35,000 nucleotides of DNA from NCBI GenBank assembly GCA_963575745.1, contig CAUYUJ010017809.1, positions 113,871 through 148,870 of the forward strand. Reading direction: 5' to 3'. Within the stretch, counting starts at the first letter, position 1. Each line of letters starts with the position of its first letter. The notes below the pieces were generated by a model, which searched no databases, was not told where the DNA came from, and worked only from the letters and a program-made list of their open reading frames with translations. Positions 1 through 8,203 of this stretch are shown here, in pieces. Made by a program: the position numbers and the translations under genes. The stretch is from Prorocentrum cordatum (Eukaryota; Sar; Dinophyceae; Prorocentrales; Prorocentraceae).

Positions 1-31
1 TGCGAAGGGCACGGCCCCCTGGGGGGGGGGA

Positions 32-187
32 GGCACCAACTATACACCAACACCGATCCTGGCCAGCATCACCCTGGGCCCAGGATCGGTGTATACGCCC
101 TCCTGCCTTGCGCAAGAAGGCATATACACCGATCCTGGGCCCAGGGTGATCCTGGGCCAGGATCGGTGTTGGTGTATAGTTGGTGCC
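32..187. repeat. Foldback (long inverted-repeat) element, copy 1
   Basis: The first 33 bases (32-64) are the exact reverse complement of the last 33 (155-187). The inner part continues as a near-perfect inverted repeat around a short centre near 110-118, so one strand could fold into a single long hairpin. The ends read GGCACCAACTATACACC and its complement. The motif CCGATCCTGGGCCC recurs inside both arms. A diverged relative with the same ends lies at 10645-10821, which suggests a mobile MITE/foldback-like family. No coding capacity is seen. Confidence 0.85.
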
Positions 188-527
188 CTCCGACTGGGGG
201 GGGGAGGGGGTGGGGGGCCGGCACGGGGGTGGGGGCGGCGTGCGGGCCTCTCCTCTGGGGCCACGGCGAGAGCTCCGGCGGGGAGCGGTGCTCGTGCGGG
301 AGGAGGTGCCGAGAGGGGGGGCGCGGCGGGGAGGCCATGCGAGGTCCTCCGCTGGGGGGCATCGGTCGAGCTCCCTGTGGGGCCCGAGCCTCGTGAGGGG
401 TGCGCCGAAGGGAGCGCAGCAGAAGCAGCAGAAGAGGCAGGGGGAACGACGACGAGGAAGGAAGGAAGGAGGAGGAGGGGGAGAGAAAAGGACGAGGAGA
501 AGGAGGAGGAGCAGCAGGAGGAGTGAA
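188..527. other. G-rich, purine-biased stretch without a recognised gene
   Basis: Strongly G/purine-biased sequence ending in a GGA/GAA-rich tract around 455-525. The open frames through it encode only low-complexity Gly/Arg/Glu strings on the plus strand and Pro/Ser strings on the minus strand, as expected from base composition. I see no gene. Confidence 0.6.
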
Positions 528-530
528 CGC

Positions 531-662
531 GCGGCGCTGCGGACTCAAAACGAGGACCCGACACTTGGCGAACAATATGAAGGGGAGGAGGTGAGGTGAG
601 GTGGAAAGCAGCGCTGCAGATTCAAAACGAGGCCCCAGCACACGGGAGGGTTGGGAAGCAGT
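531..662. repeat. Two copies of a dispersed 'CAAAACGAGG' module
   Basis: Two related segments lie close together. One at about 531-568 reads GCGGCGCTGCGGACTCAAAA and onward; the other at about 607-660 reads CAGCGCTGCAGATTCAAAAC followed by GAGGCCCC and GGGAGGGTTGGGAA. A third copy at about 21440-21492 shares the ATTCAAAACGAG core and the GGGAGGGTTGGGAA ending, which marks a dispersed repeat rather than a gene. Confidence 0.6.
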
Positions 663-1284
663 ACGATCAGTAGGCTGGTCTTGCGAGGATCCCCACACGG
701 ATCGATCCAGCTGGAGACAGTGCCGCCGAAAGATGGTGCAAATAGACCTGGTCGTGGTACTTCACGTCGTTGCGAGTCGGTTCGGGTCTCAGGATACTCC
801 CCTGGACTTGAATCAAAACTCCTTGTCTTGAGAAGTTTCCCCATGGGTCTGGACTACACTCCCCCGCTCAGCGGGTCTGGGAGGCGGGCGAAAACCTCAG
901 AAACGGCCAGGGGCCAGCGAAAAGAGGCCACAGCTTTCTTATGCGAGGCCGTGGGTGCAGTCCAGGAGTGTCCATAAGGCAGGTTCACATCGCAATGACG
1001 ACGCTGGTTTCTGACACTTCGTGCATCACTCCGCACCGAACGATCGTGGCTAGGGGGGGTAGTACAGGGGGGATACCGACTCAGCTCACGTGGCTGGTTT
1101 TCCCAGCGCCTCCTGGCGCCTTATAGGAGCCAAGGCATCCAGGAAAACGCCTGGCGGCGAAGGCGAAACCTGCTGCACGCAGCAGACTTCTGGGGAGCGC
1201 CAATCATCCCCCCCCCTCCTTCGTCCGTCCCAGAGACCGCTCGGCAGCTGCCGGCACCAGACCAGTGGTTACCAGCCTGGAACA
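663..1284. other. No gene recognised; contains one dispersed-repeat fragment
   Basis: Mixed-composition sequence with short open frames only and no recognisable protein. Positions about 968-1017 (from GGCAGGTTCACATCG to CTGGTTTCTGACAC) resemble 20062-20110, so at least this part belongs to a dispersed repeat family. Confidence 0.5.
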
Positions 1285-1410
1285 TATCCCTATCCCTATG
1301 CTGGGCACCTCCTCATCACGATGCCAATCTTAGGGATTCCCTCATTTTTTGAGGGCGCATCCCTAAGACTGTCATCGCCTTGTGGCGTGTCAGTCTTAGG
1401 GATAGGGATA
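1285..1410. repeat. Cluster of nested inverted repeats (TCCCTA / TAGGGA)
   Basis: TATCCCTATCCCTA at 1285-1298 is the reverse complement of TAGGGATAGGGATA at 1397-1410. Between them, CTTAGGGAT at 1329-1337 pairs with ATCCCTAAG at 1359-1367, and CCCTAAGACTG at 1361-1371 pairs with CAGTCTTAGGG at 1391-1401. The middle stem can therefore pair with either side, giving alternative hairpins or a cruciform. It looks like a small foldback element. Confidence 0.75.
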
Positions 1411-1624
1411 CGCTCGAGGCTGGTAAAGTTGCACTGCCCAACCTCGGGCGCCCGCGCCGGGGCCGCCGCCGCGTCAGCGCGGCACGAGCTGCCGCGCGGG
1501 CCCGGGGCTCACAGGGAGTGGGCCTGGCCAGGGCGCGGCGGCTGCGCGCGGTCGCTCCGGGCTCGGAGGCCTCTCCCACTCCAGCATGCCGTCCTCTCGG
1601 GCGCTCGTTGGCGGGGGGGATCTC
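1411..1624. other. GC-rich stretch, no gene recognised
   Basis: Very GC-rich sequence with short open frames of Arg/Ala/Pro composition on both strands. I recognise no protein or RNA gene here. Confidence 0.5.
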
Positions 1625-1743
1625 CCCTGACCTTCCAGGAGGGCGAAAAAATAGCACCATCCTAATTCCTGTCGAGGTTTGAGGCAGTCCAGATAGATCT
1701 ATAGGTCTGGAGTGCTATTTTTAAGCACTCTGGAAGGTCAGGG
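1625..1743. repeat. Foldback element of about 119 bp
   Basis: CCCTGACCTTCCAG at 1625-1638 is the exact reverse complement of CTGGAAGGTCAGGG at 1730-1743. Inside, AAAAATAGCAC near 1646-1656 pairs with GTGCTATTTTT near 1712-1722, and a small stem (GTCCAGATAGATCTATAGG) sits at the centre. The symmetry and short length suit a MITE-like or hairpin element. No reading frame is involved. Confidence 0.75.
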
Positions 1744-1968
1744 TCTACGAGGGGTGAAGCGAGCGAGGGGCAGCGATAGGCTCGGGGCCGGCTCGGGGGG
1801 GTGACCATCGGCCAGGCATCGGCGAGGCGTCGCCGGCAGATCGGCGATGGGCCCCCGGTGGCGAGTCCGCACGGCCCTGGGCGGAGGAGGGCCACCGGGC
1901 CCCTGTCGGCGATCAGGGGGCGAGTGGGCCCTGAGCCCGTCCTCCCCCCAGTGAACCTAGGGCTCCCT

Positions 1969-2134
1969 ACTTCGCGCTTCGCGCTCCGCGAAGCGCGAAG
2001 CGCGAAGCGCGAAGCGCAAAGCGCGAAGCGCGAATAACTTCGCGCACTCGCGCCGCCCCCCCCCCAAAGGGGAAAAAGGAGGACGAGGAGGAGGGGGAGA
2101 AGGAACGAGGACCCCGAAGCGCGAAGCGCGAATG
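1969..2134. repeat. GAAGCGC / GCGCTTC short tandem and inverted repeat cluster
   Basis: A run of CTTCGCGCTTCGCGCTC is followed directly by at least seven GCGAAGC units (about 1997-2033) and then CTTCGCGC. The same units return at about 2115-2134. The first half is complementary to the second, so the cluster can fold on itself. On the minus strand it encodes a repeated Arg-Phe-Ala-Leu-Arg-like peptide, which is an artefact of the repeat. Confidence 0.75.
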
Positions 2135-2487
2135 GCTTCGCGCCCTCGTGGGAGCCCTTGCTAGCGCTGCTCCTGGAGCAGAAGCGCCCACCCTCCCGGC
2201 ACCTCTCGGGCCCGGCGGTGGCAGTTCCGGGGCCCCTCTGGGGCCCCACGCGGGCCCGCGTCCCTGCAGCCCTCGAGGCCCCCCTCGTTCCCGGACGCGC
2301 GACGTCTTCTGATCCTTGCGCACGTGCGGAGCTCCCGGGAGCCCCGAGCCCTTTTCCCCAAGGCTGGCCCTTCGTCCCGAGTCGTTCATGACGGGGCCAG
2401 CGTCTGCACGGGGGCCCCCGTCCTGTCGGCGGCAGCAGCGCCCCCGGCGGCCCCATGCGCCACGGGGCAGGCCCGTGCGCACCCCGC
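2135..2487. other. GC-rich sequence, no gene recognised
   Basis: High-GC sequence with open frames on both strands whose translations are Arg/Pro/Ala-rich and resemble no known family. Long openness is expected in such GC-rich DNA and is not evidence of coding. Confidence 0.5.
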
Positions 2488-2623
2488 GGAGAGGAGGAGG
2501 AGGAGGAGGAGGAGGAGGAGGAGGAGGAGGAGGAGGAGAGGAGGAGGAGGAGGGGAGGAGGAGGAGGCGGGAGGAGGGGCGGAGGAGGAGAGGAGGAGGA
2601 GGAGGAGGAGGAGGAGGAGGAGG
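2488..2623 (+). repeat. (GGA)n trinucleotide microsatellite
   Basis: About 136 bases of nearly pure GGA/GAG repeats with a few interruptions (GGGGAGG, GGCGGG). It translates as poly-Glu, poly-Gly or poly-Arg depending on frame. Confidence 0.95.
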
Positions 2624-3508
2624 CCTCCGCAGCGGTGGGCATGGACGTGCCCTGGCGGTGGAGCCCCGTCCGGCCGCTCCGCCCCCCTCCGCCCCCTCCC
2701 AGCCTGCCCCGGCGTCCCCGTGCGGAGCGGAGGGCGGAACGACAGACGCACTGCCTGCAAGGTGAGCTTCCCGGAACGGATCCCGCTGCCCCACGGATGA
2801 CGCTGTCCCGGGCCTCTGGTGGTCGCAGGCGTGCGTGGGCCGGTCCGGACGCCCCGAAGCTGGGAAAAGTTGGCACCTCTTGGAGGGATGCTGTTTGCTT
2901 CCCTCGGTTTTTGTTCCGCCGTCTTCTGCCAGCCTTCCGCCGCGGAAGAGATGCCAAGTCCTTCGACCCTCGAATGCGAGACCCTCCCTGGAACGCCTCA
3001 AATGGATACTCCATTCCTCTCGGTGGACTCCCCCGGATTGAGCTGGGAGCGCCGATCCACGAGAGCCGCGCGGACCTCTGGAAGGACATGCCTATGCAGC
3101 CTTCTTACTCGGCCACCCCTCCTCTCCCCGAGAGCCGACGCCACGAAGAAGTGCCGCATCCGGAGAAATCTCGACCAGCGCCCTGGACCCCATCCCTGCT
3201 GGCACTCTTCTGGCCGGACCCCCTCCGCGAGGGCCCCGGGGGGCCCGACGACGCGGGGCAGGGCCGCCCGCCGTGGCAGACGTGCCACGCCGGGGGCCCC
3301 CTCCCTCCCCATCCCCTCCCGCCCCTGCCCCTGCCTCCCCCCCCCCCCCTCTCGCCGAGCAGGAGAGGGAGACGGGGGGGAGGGCGCGCCGACGGACGCA
3401 AGCGGGTGGGCCCACGCCCCGCGAACGTGAGCGGGTGGATACGCTCGCGGCGGGCCCCGTGCACGGCCCACCGCGAGCCGGCGACGGAGTGGCGCGCACA
3501 GGTTGCCG
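2624..3508. other. Intergenic GC-rich stretch between two GGA tracts
   Basis: No recognised domain in any frame. The long frames that cross this stretch owe their length to the two flanking GGA tracts. A C-rich run sits at about 3335-3350. I see no gene, promoter or RNA that I can support. Confidence 0.5.
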
Positions 3509-3614
3509 AGGGGAGGAGGAGGAGGAGGAGGAGGAGGAGGAGGAGGAGGAGGAGGAGGAGGAGGAGGAGGAGGAGGAGGAAGAGGAGGAGGAGGAGGAGG
3601 AGGAGGAGGAGGAT
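3509..3614 (+). repeat. (GGA)n microsatellite abutting the relic spliced leader
   Basis: About 105 bases of GGA repeats with one GAAGAG interruption, ending immediately before the relic leader at 3615. Because it ends exactly where the retroelement begins, it may be the insertion target or a tract created during insertion. Confidence 0.9.
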
Positions 3615-3636
3615 TCCGTAGCAATTTTGGCTCAAG
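3615..3636 (+). other. Relic dinoflagellate spliced leader (DinoSL)
   Basis: The 22 bases match the conserved dinoflagellate spliced leader at 21 positions. The only difference is A instead of C at position 9 (TCCGTAGCA versus TCCGTAGCC), followed by ATTTTGGCTCAAG. The leader is normally joined to nuclear mRNAs by trans-splicing, and its presence in the genome marks DNA copied from a processed mRNA. The next bases are CCATACAG, not a GT donor, so this is not an SL RNA gene. The first ATG downstream is at 3929, which opens the retroelement frame. Confidence 0.93.
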
Positions 3637-3928
3637 CCATACAGCCGAGGAGGGGCGGGACCTCGCCGCCCGTCGGTCGCCCCGTCGGTCGTGGCTCGCG
3701 CGCGGGCCATCAAAGCAGAAAGAAGAAGGCCGCCGCGACAGCGGCCAGGACTCTAAAGACGCCCAGGGGGCGGGAGGAGTCCTGGCATCGACGTCTACGA
3801 GCCCTTCGTGGACAAGACCGTCTTTGCAGCTGCTACGAGTCGCTGCAGCTGCGAACCGCCTCAGCATCCACCACAGCGCTCAGCAGCACCAGCGCCACCA
3901 GCAGCAGCCCCACAGTGCGGACAGCGAC

Positions 3929-4650
3929 ATGTCGCAAGCTGCGGCTAATGCTGGCAAGAGGAAGAGGTCATCGGGCCCCGCAGTCGGAGAGAGCCCATGG
4001 CCATGGCGTGCGCAGCGTGCGCGCAGCACCCAGCGCAACCAGCAGCACCAGGCTAGCGCAGGATGGACCCAGCAGAAGTGGCAGGGTGCGGTCTGGTCCC
4101 AAGGCCAATGGCAGCAGAACAAGTGGCAGGAGGATAAGCCTACCAGCAGACGCAGGCGCAGTCGCCGCCCGACAGGCGCCACAGCCCCAGCAGCAGGACG
4201 GCAGGCGCCACAGCCACAGCAGCGGAGCAGCTTCACCGAGAAGCAGCGCGCCGTGCTCGGCATGGTGTTGTTGCCAGCATCCTACGAGGAGGCGCAGGAT
4301 CATGAGTCGTGGAGCTCGCCGCCGTCCGACCCGGAGATGCTCGAGGTCTGGCGGAAGACCCGCAGCCAGCGCCTCGCCAGGTTGGCGGACAACATCTCAA
4401 GAGCCCGATGCGCAGGCGTGGCATGCACCAACCTGGAGTATGAGGCAGCGGTCGTGGCGGCGAACATCACATTCGTGATCCCACCAAAGGAAAGGCTCCG
4501 CCAGCTGCGCTCCACCCTGGAGCGGGCCGAGGAGGAGTTCAGCAGCCTCCGGGCCAGGATCACAGCGCAGCTGGATGAGGAGGCGAAGGCCACTAAGGTT
4601 GTGCGGATGTACAAGGTGCTGATCCGCGAGACCAGAAGGACGCCCAGGCC
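3929..4650 (+). pseudogene. Retroelement N-terminal region (Q/W/K-rich, NLS-like, helical linker)
   Basis: The start is the first ATG after the relic leader, 292 nt downstream of it, in the frame that stays open to 4747. The protein begins MSQAAANAGKRKRSS, with a KRKR cluster that could be a nuclear-localisation signal. A Gln/Trp/Lys-rich, probably disordered nucleic-acid-binding stretch follows (WTQQKWQ, QGQWQQNKWQ). Around 4200-4650 comes a charged helical part (FTEKQRAVLGMVL, and then ERAEEEFSSLRARITAQLDE, likely coiled coil). This region precedes the RT in similar dinoflagellate elements. The frame is lost near 4650-4690, after which the related sequence continues in frame 1. Confidence 0.65.
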
Positions 4651-4689
4651 AAGAACGACGCCGATCGTCAATGGTAGCAGCACCGAGCA

Positions 4690-5566
4690 CTGCTGCGCTT
4701 CGGCGGCAAGAAGGAGCGCTACAAGGCGGGCCTTCCACTCCGACTAGGGCCAGACGGCCAAGTGCTGAGCACATCCGACGAGATCGCCAACCATGGGATG
4801 CAGCACTTCGCCGCCACCCAAGTGGGCAGAGTTATCACGGCCCAACAGCTAGCCAACAAGTACAACCAGGACAGCGACAACAAGTTCTTCCAGGGCGAGC
4901 TGCAAGTCGAGGCGGTGATGCCCTACGGCGCGTGCTACTACCAGATGCGCTCGGAGGCGCCAGGCCCCAGGGTGGGCCAAACGGCCTCACCAACGCCCTG
5001 CTGCGCACAGCGCCCCGCCAGTGCGCAGATACGCTGCACCCGCTCTTCGTGAAAGCCGCGGTCACAGTCCGCGAACCGCTCGCCTTCAAGGGGGGAGATA
5101 TGGTTGCCATCCCCAAGGGCAAGGGCGACGAGCGCACGCTGCAAGCCCACAGGGAGATTATCTTGAACAATGTGCTGGGCAAGCTTCACCACAAATTCTT
5201 GCGGACGGTGCTCAACAGCTGCCTCGCCCAAATCCTGGAAGACATCCAGACAGGAGGCCGACCAAAGCGAGGGGCAGACATGAGGGTCCTCGCAACCAGG
5301 CTGCTTATGGAGAGGGCCAAGCGGCAGGGACGCCCCTACGTCGTGGGCATGCACGACCTCCAGGAGGCATTATACAGTGTATTGCTGCAGCTCATCCACC
5401 AGATGCCCAGGGGAGAACGCGAACTCGAGGACGTCCTCGGCAGCGTCGAGGTGCCCGCTTGGATCGTGCCGCAGCTGCAGCGGCTCCTCGAAGCTTCTGG
5501 GCTCCTTGACAGCACGACGGATGTCTCCCACCTGTCTGCCCTCGTCACTGAGGGACACTGCAGTCG
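4690..5566 (+). pseudogene. Reverse transcriptase, N-terminal half (fingers and palm motif A)
   Basis: Frame 1 (to about 4950) carries a linker with LGPDGQVLSTSDEIA and HFAATQVG, typical of the segment just before LINE RTs. Frame 3 then carries the RT: an AP.....LHPLFVKAAVTVREPL segment, KGGDMVAIPKGKGD, a LNNVLGKLHHKFLR segment, QTGGRPKRGADMR and the motif-A region GMHDLQEALYSVL, in which the catalytic Asp codon is at 5355-5357. Most LINE RTs have a hydrophobic residue just before this Asp; here it is His. A frameshift near 5566 moves the rest to frame 2. The enzyme would copy element RNA at the insertion site (target-primed reverse transcription), but this copy cannot make it intact. Confidence 0.82.
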
Positions 5567-6380
5567 ATGGACAGCACAGCGGTGATGATGCCCAGGAAAG
5601 GCACAAGGCATGGCGTGCCTCTAGCAGATGCGGGTTTCAACATATGCGTCTCCAGGGCCCACAGGATGCTGACATCCCTCCTACGAGAGAAAGGCATCAC
5701 CGTCGCGGCGAACCCTCTGGACGGAGCACTCAAGTGCGACGGCGACGACGACCACCACCACGAGCTGCAAGAGGAGCCCCACGGCCTCTCGTCTGTCGAT
5801 GACCTCTCCACCCACCACGCCTTCTCCCACCACAGCCAGGCCTAGCGAGAGACTGCGGTCATCTGCGTGAGCGTCTACCTGGCCGCCACCACATTCGGAA
5901 TGAAGCTCAAGCTGGCCAAGACCAAGGTGCTGATCAGCTTCCACGGGCCTGGCCATAAGGCCCACAAGGAGGTATTCTACCAGCGGGAGTCTATGCACAT
6001 CGAGGTTCCAGTGGCCAGCAGCGTCGTCGACATCGTCAGGCACCACCGCCTCCTCGGCACGACGGTCACCGACGACGGCTCACCGGGAGTCGACGTCGCC
6101 CATAAGGTCACCAAGGCAGCAGCAACGAGCATCCCACTACGCCGTGAGGTGCACAAGCGCAAGCAACTCACGACCCACGACAAGGCTGCCCTCGCGGTTG
6201 GCCTAGAACTCGGGCACCTGGCCGCCACTCGGACCATCCGACGCCCGCAAGTTCGAGGCACAGTACGTCGCCAACCATGCGGCCACCCAGGGTATAACAT
6301 GGAAGCAGAATTGCGACAAGCTGCTGAGCAACTGCCAGATCACAGAAGGGTGTCGATTGGCCCACCAGCGAGGCCTACTT
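5567..6380 (+). pseudogene. Reverse transcriptase, C-terminal half and thumb
   Basis: Frame 2 resumes with the motif-B region KGTRHGVPLADAGFN, where LINE RTs commonly have GTRPGDPLAD. The Asp-Asp pair of the YxDD motif is at 5798-5803 (SVDDL), with Ser in place of the usual aromatic residue. A stop at 5843-5845 interrupts it. The thumb follows in the same frame: TFGMKLKLAKTKVLISFHGP, HHRLLGTTVTDDG and HKVTKAAATSIPLRREV, equivalent to the GMSLN..KTE and HLG..V segments of this family. Around 6230 the frame moves to 3 (DARKFEAQYVAN) and near 6350 to frame 1 (EAYLTLERLRLFARVV). Confidence 0.8.
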
Positions 6381-7000
6381 GACCCTGGAGCGGCTCCGCC
6401 TCTTCGCGAGAGTAGTCAACTAAGGGCCCATCTACCTTCGGAGGTTGCTAGCGGAAGCGTGGGAAGCCCAGGACGGCAGGGCGGAGGCAATACGACACGA
6501 CATCACATGGCTCCGTGAAAACACGGACCCTGACGAACCAGCCAGTCAGCACTCCACCAACGACTAGAAGGACTGGGCCCGGGCCGACGGAGTGAAGTTC
6601 GTCAACCACGTCAAGAAGACGCTACACAGAGCACGACGTGCAGCATATGACGACGACTACCTGGAACGATGGCGGAAGCGGATTGCCGCCTGGACCCTCA
6701 CCCACGCCATCCCAGCATTAAACGGACAAGAGCCAAAGCACACCACGACCTACGTATACAACGAGTGCGGGCACACCGAACCTACTAAGCAGCGACTTCG
6801 AGCCCACATCACTCGGTACCACACCAACGCCAAACATCCAGCCACATGGGTACAAGGCACTTTATGCCTGGGCTGCGGACGCGACTTCCACACCACCAAC
6901 CGCATCGTCAAGCATCTCCTGAAGGTCAAGCGCTGCGCCGCCCACATGCGGAGACGCTGCCGACGCCATTGCCAGACCAGCACGAGATCAATCAGCAGGC
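6380..7000 (+). pseudogene. Retroelement connector and zinc-finger segments
   Basis: Frame 1 contains EAYLTLERLRLFARVV, stops at 6421 and 6565, and a segment with YLRRLLAEAWEAQDG and ITWLRENTD. This is followed by two finger-like motifs. The first is ECGHTEPTKQRLRAHITRYH: its second Cys (6766) and both His are present, but the first Cys position is occupied by another residue. The second is C-x2-C at 6865 and 6874, followed by DFHTTNRIVKHLL and a final Cys at 6934, giving a C2HC arrangement. Such fingers usually bind nucleic acid and in LINEs may help target recognition. The frame is lost near 6950, after which frame 3 carries LPDQHEINQQAIRQQQQQN. Confidence 0.7.
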
Positions 7001-7196
7001 GATCCGACAGCAGCAACAGCAGAACCGACAAGCGGGACGGCCCAGCGACTGGGCCGAGCGACCATTCCAGCAAGTCCAACCACCAGAGCTTGACGACCAC
7101 AGCGACCCCTCGGACGATAACGCCAGCGTGGACATCCCGTGCTACAGCGACCCACTGCCACCTGTCGCTCAGGTCCCACGCCCACCACAGGCATCC

Positions 7197-8203
7197 ACCA
7201 TGTACATCCTACACCTGTTCAGTGGGCGTCGGCGGCTATCGGACATACAGCATTAGTACGAACAACTACCGGTAGCCAGCAGCCACTCGATTAATGTGCG
7301 ACCGCTGGACGTCGCCAACGACGCGACCTTCGGCGACTTAACCAACGAGACCTCAGTGACCAAGTAGTCAAATGCTCAAAGACGGACGGATCGCGGCGGT
7401 ACTGGGAGGGCCGCCGTGCGAAACGTGGTCGCGCGCATGCCACTTACCACCCAACCAGTGCAGAGGCAGTCCGCCGCGGCCACTCCGTTCGGGGACCCAA
7501 ACTATGGGGCCTTCGGCATCTTCGAAGGACTGAAGCAGAGCAAGTCAGACTGGGCAACCGACTGTATCGCACACAGGTCGAGTTCCTCCACGCCTGCGCA
7601 GTGTACGACATACCTGGGCTTCTAGAACATCCTGCAGCACCACGAGAGCAGCACATGCCCAGCAGCTGGCCGTTGCCAGAGACCGCCCATTTAGCAACTC
7701 AGCCCAACGTCGACACCATCACGTGCGACCAGTGCACCTGCGGAGCACCCTCTAAGAAGACTGCCACTCTCCTAGCGGTGGCGTTCCCTGCGCTGCGCGA
7801 ACGCTTCCGACGTCTCCCAGGTGCGGGGAGATGCTTCCACACCGCACGCTACCATCAGGAGCTCGCAGGCGTGGACGAGCAGGGAAGCTGGAACACAAGC
7901 GCCGCAAAGGAATACCCGCCCATGATGTGCCAAGCGATAGCGGAAGCCTTAGCCACCCAAGTGGCTCAGAGGTTCGCCGCAAGCTCACCTGACCGACACT
8001 GGCACATCGAGCCCGGCAGCCTCCACTTCTACCAGCCTCTCGACCCATACCTGACACGCGAGATGCGCAGCGACCATCACCGCACCCACCCTAGACGAAC
8101 CATCAAGAACCTCGACCTGCACGAGGCTCGAGAATGGGCCAAGGATGACCCCTGGTACGCACCACCGCCAACACAGCCACCACCGACACGACCCAACCAG
8201 TAG
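7197..8203 (+). pseudogene. Retroelement C-terminal cytosine-C5-methyltransferase-like domain
   Basis: Frame 3 gives MYILHLFSGRRRLSD, resembling motif I (SAM binding, LxLFSG) of C5-cytosine methyltransferases, then a stop at 7254 and VRPLDVANDATFGDL. Frame 1 gives VLGGPPCETWSRAC; the Pro-Cys (Cys codon 7417-7419) is in the position of the catalytic motif IV (GPPCQ.FS-like). Frame 2, from about 7500, gives LWGLRHLRR, LGNRLYRTQVEFLHACAVYD, then LLEHPAAP, whose Glu (7625-7627) suits motif VI (ENV-like). CDQCTCGAPSKKTATLL and an uninterrupted tail to the TAG at 8201 follow. By family knowledge this is a methyltransferase fold; whether the intact version methylates DNA or is only structural is inference. 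The 7500-8203 part shows no breaks. Confidence 0.65.

Larger units (their letters stand above)
3615..8203 (+). mobile_element. Degenerate LINE-type (non-LTR) retroelement with RT, zinc fingers and MTase-like domain
   Basis: This plus-strand element begins at the relic spliced leader and ends, as far as coding goes, at the TAG at 8201-8203. Domain order is: N-terminal Gln/Trp/Lys-rich region, helical linker, reverse transcriptase with thumb, two zinc-finger-like segments, then a Rossmann-type cytosine-C5-methyltransferase-like domain. No long terminal repeats, integrase or APE-type endonuclease is visible, which fits a LINE more than an LTR element. Reading passes through all three frames: approximate shifts at 4650-4690, 4950, 5566, 6230, 6350, 6950, 7360 and 7495, and in-frame stops near 4675 and at 5843, 6421, 6565, 7254 and 7365. 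It is therefore a dead copy, unless some indels are assembly errors. The 3' end and any target-site duplication are not visible, and no poly(A) tail follows. Confidence 0.85.

Noticed and set aside
1662-3089. Minus-strand open frame of 475 codons
   Set aside because: It runs through the GGA microsatellite (poly-Ser) and the GAAGCGC cluster and has no recognisable domain. Its length follows from GC-rich repeats.
2455-3621. Plus-strand open frame of 388 codons with poly-Glu and poly-Arg
   Set aside because: Both ends lie in GGA microsatellites; the middle matches no family.
3615-3636. Possible SL RNA gene
   Set aside because: The leader is followed by CCATACAG rather than a GT splice donor, and no SL RNA downstream sequence is seen. 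A relic in retroposed DNA fits better.
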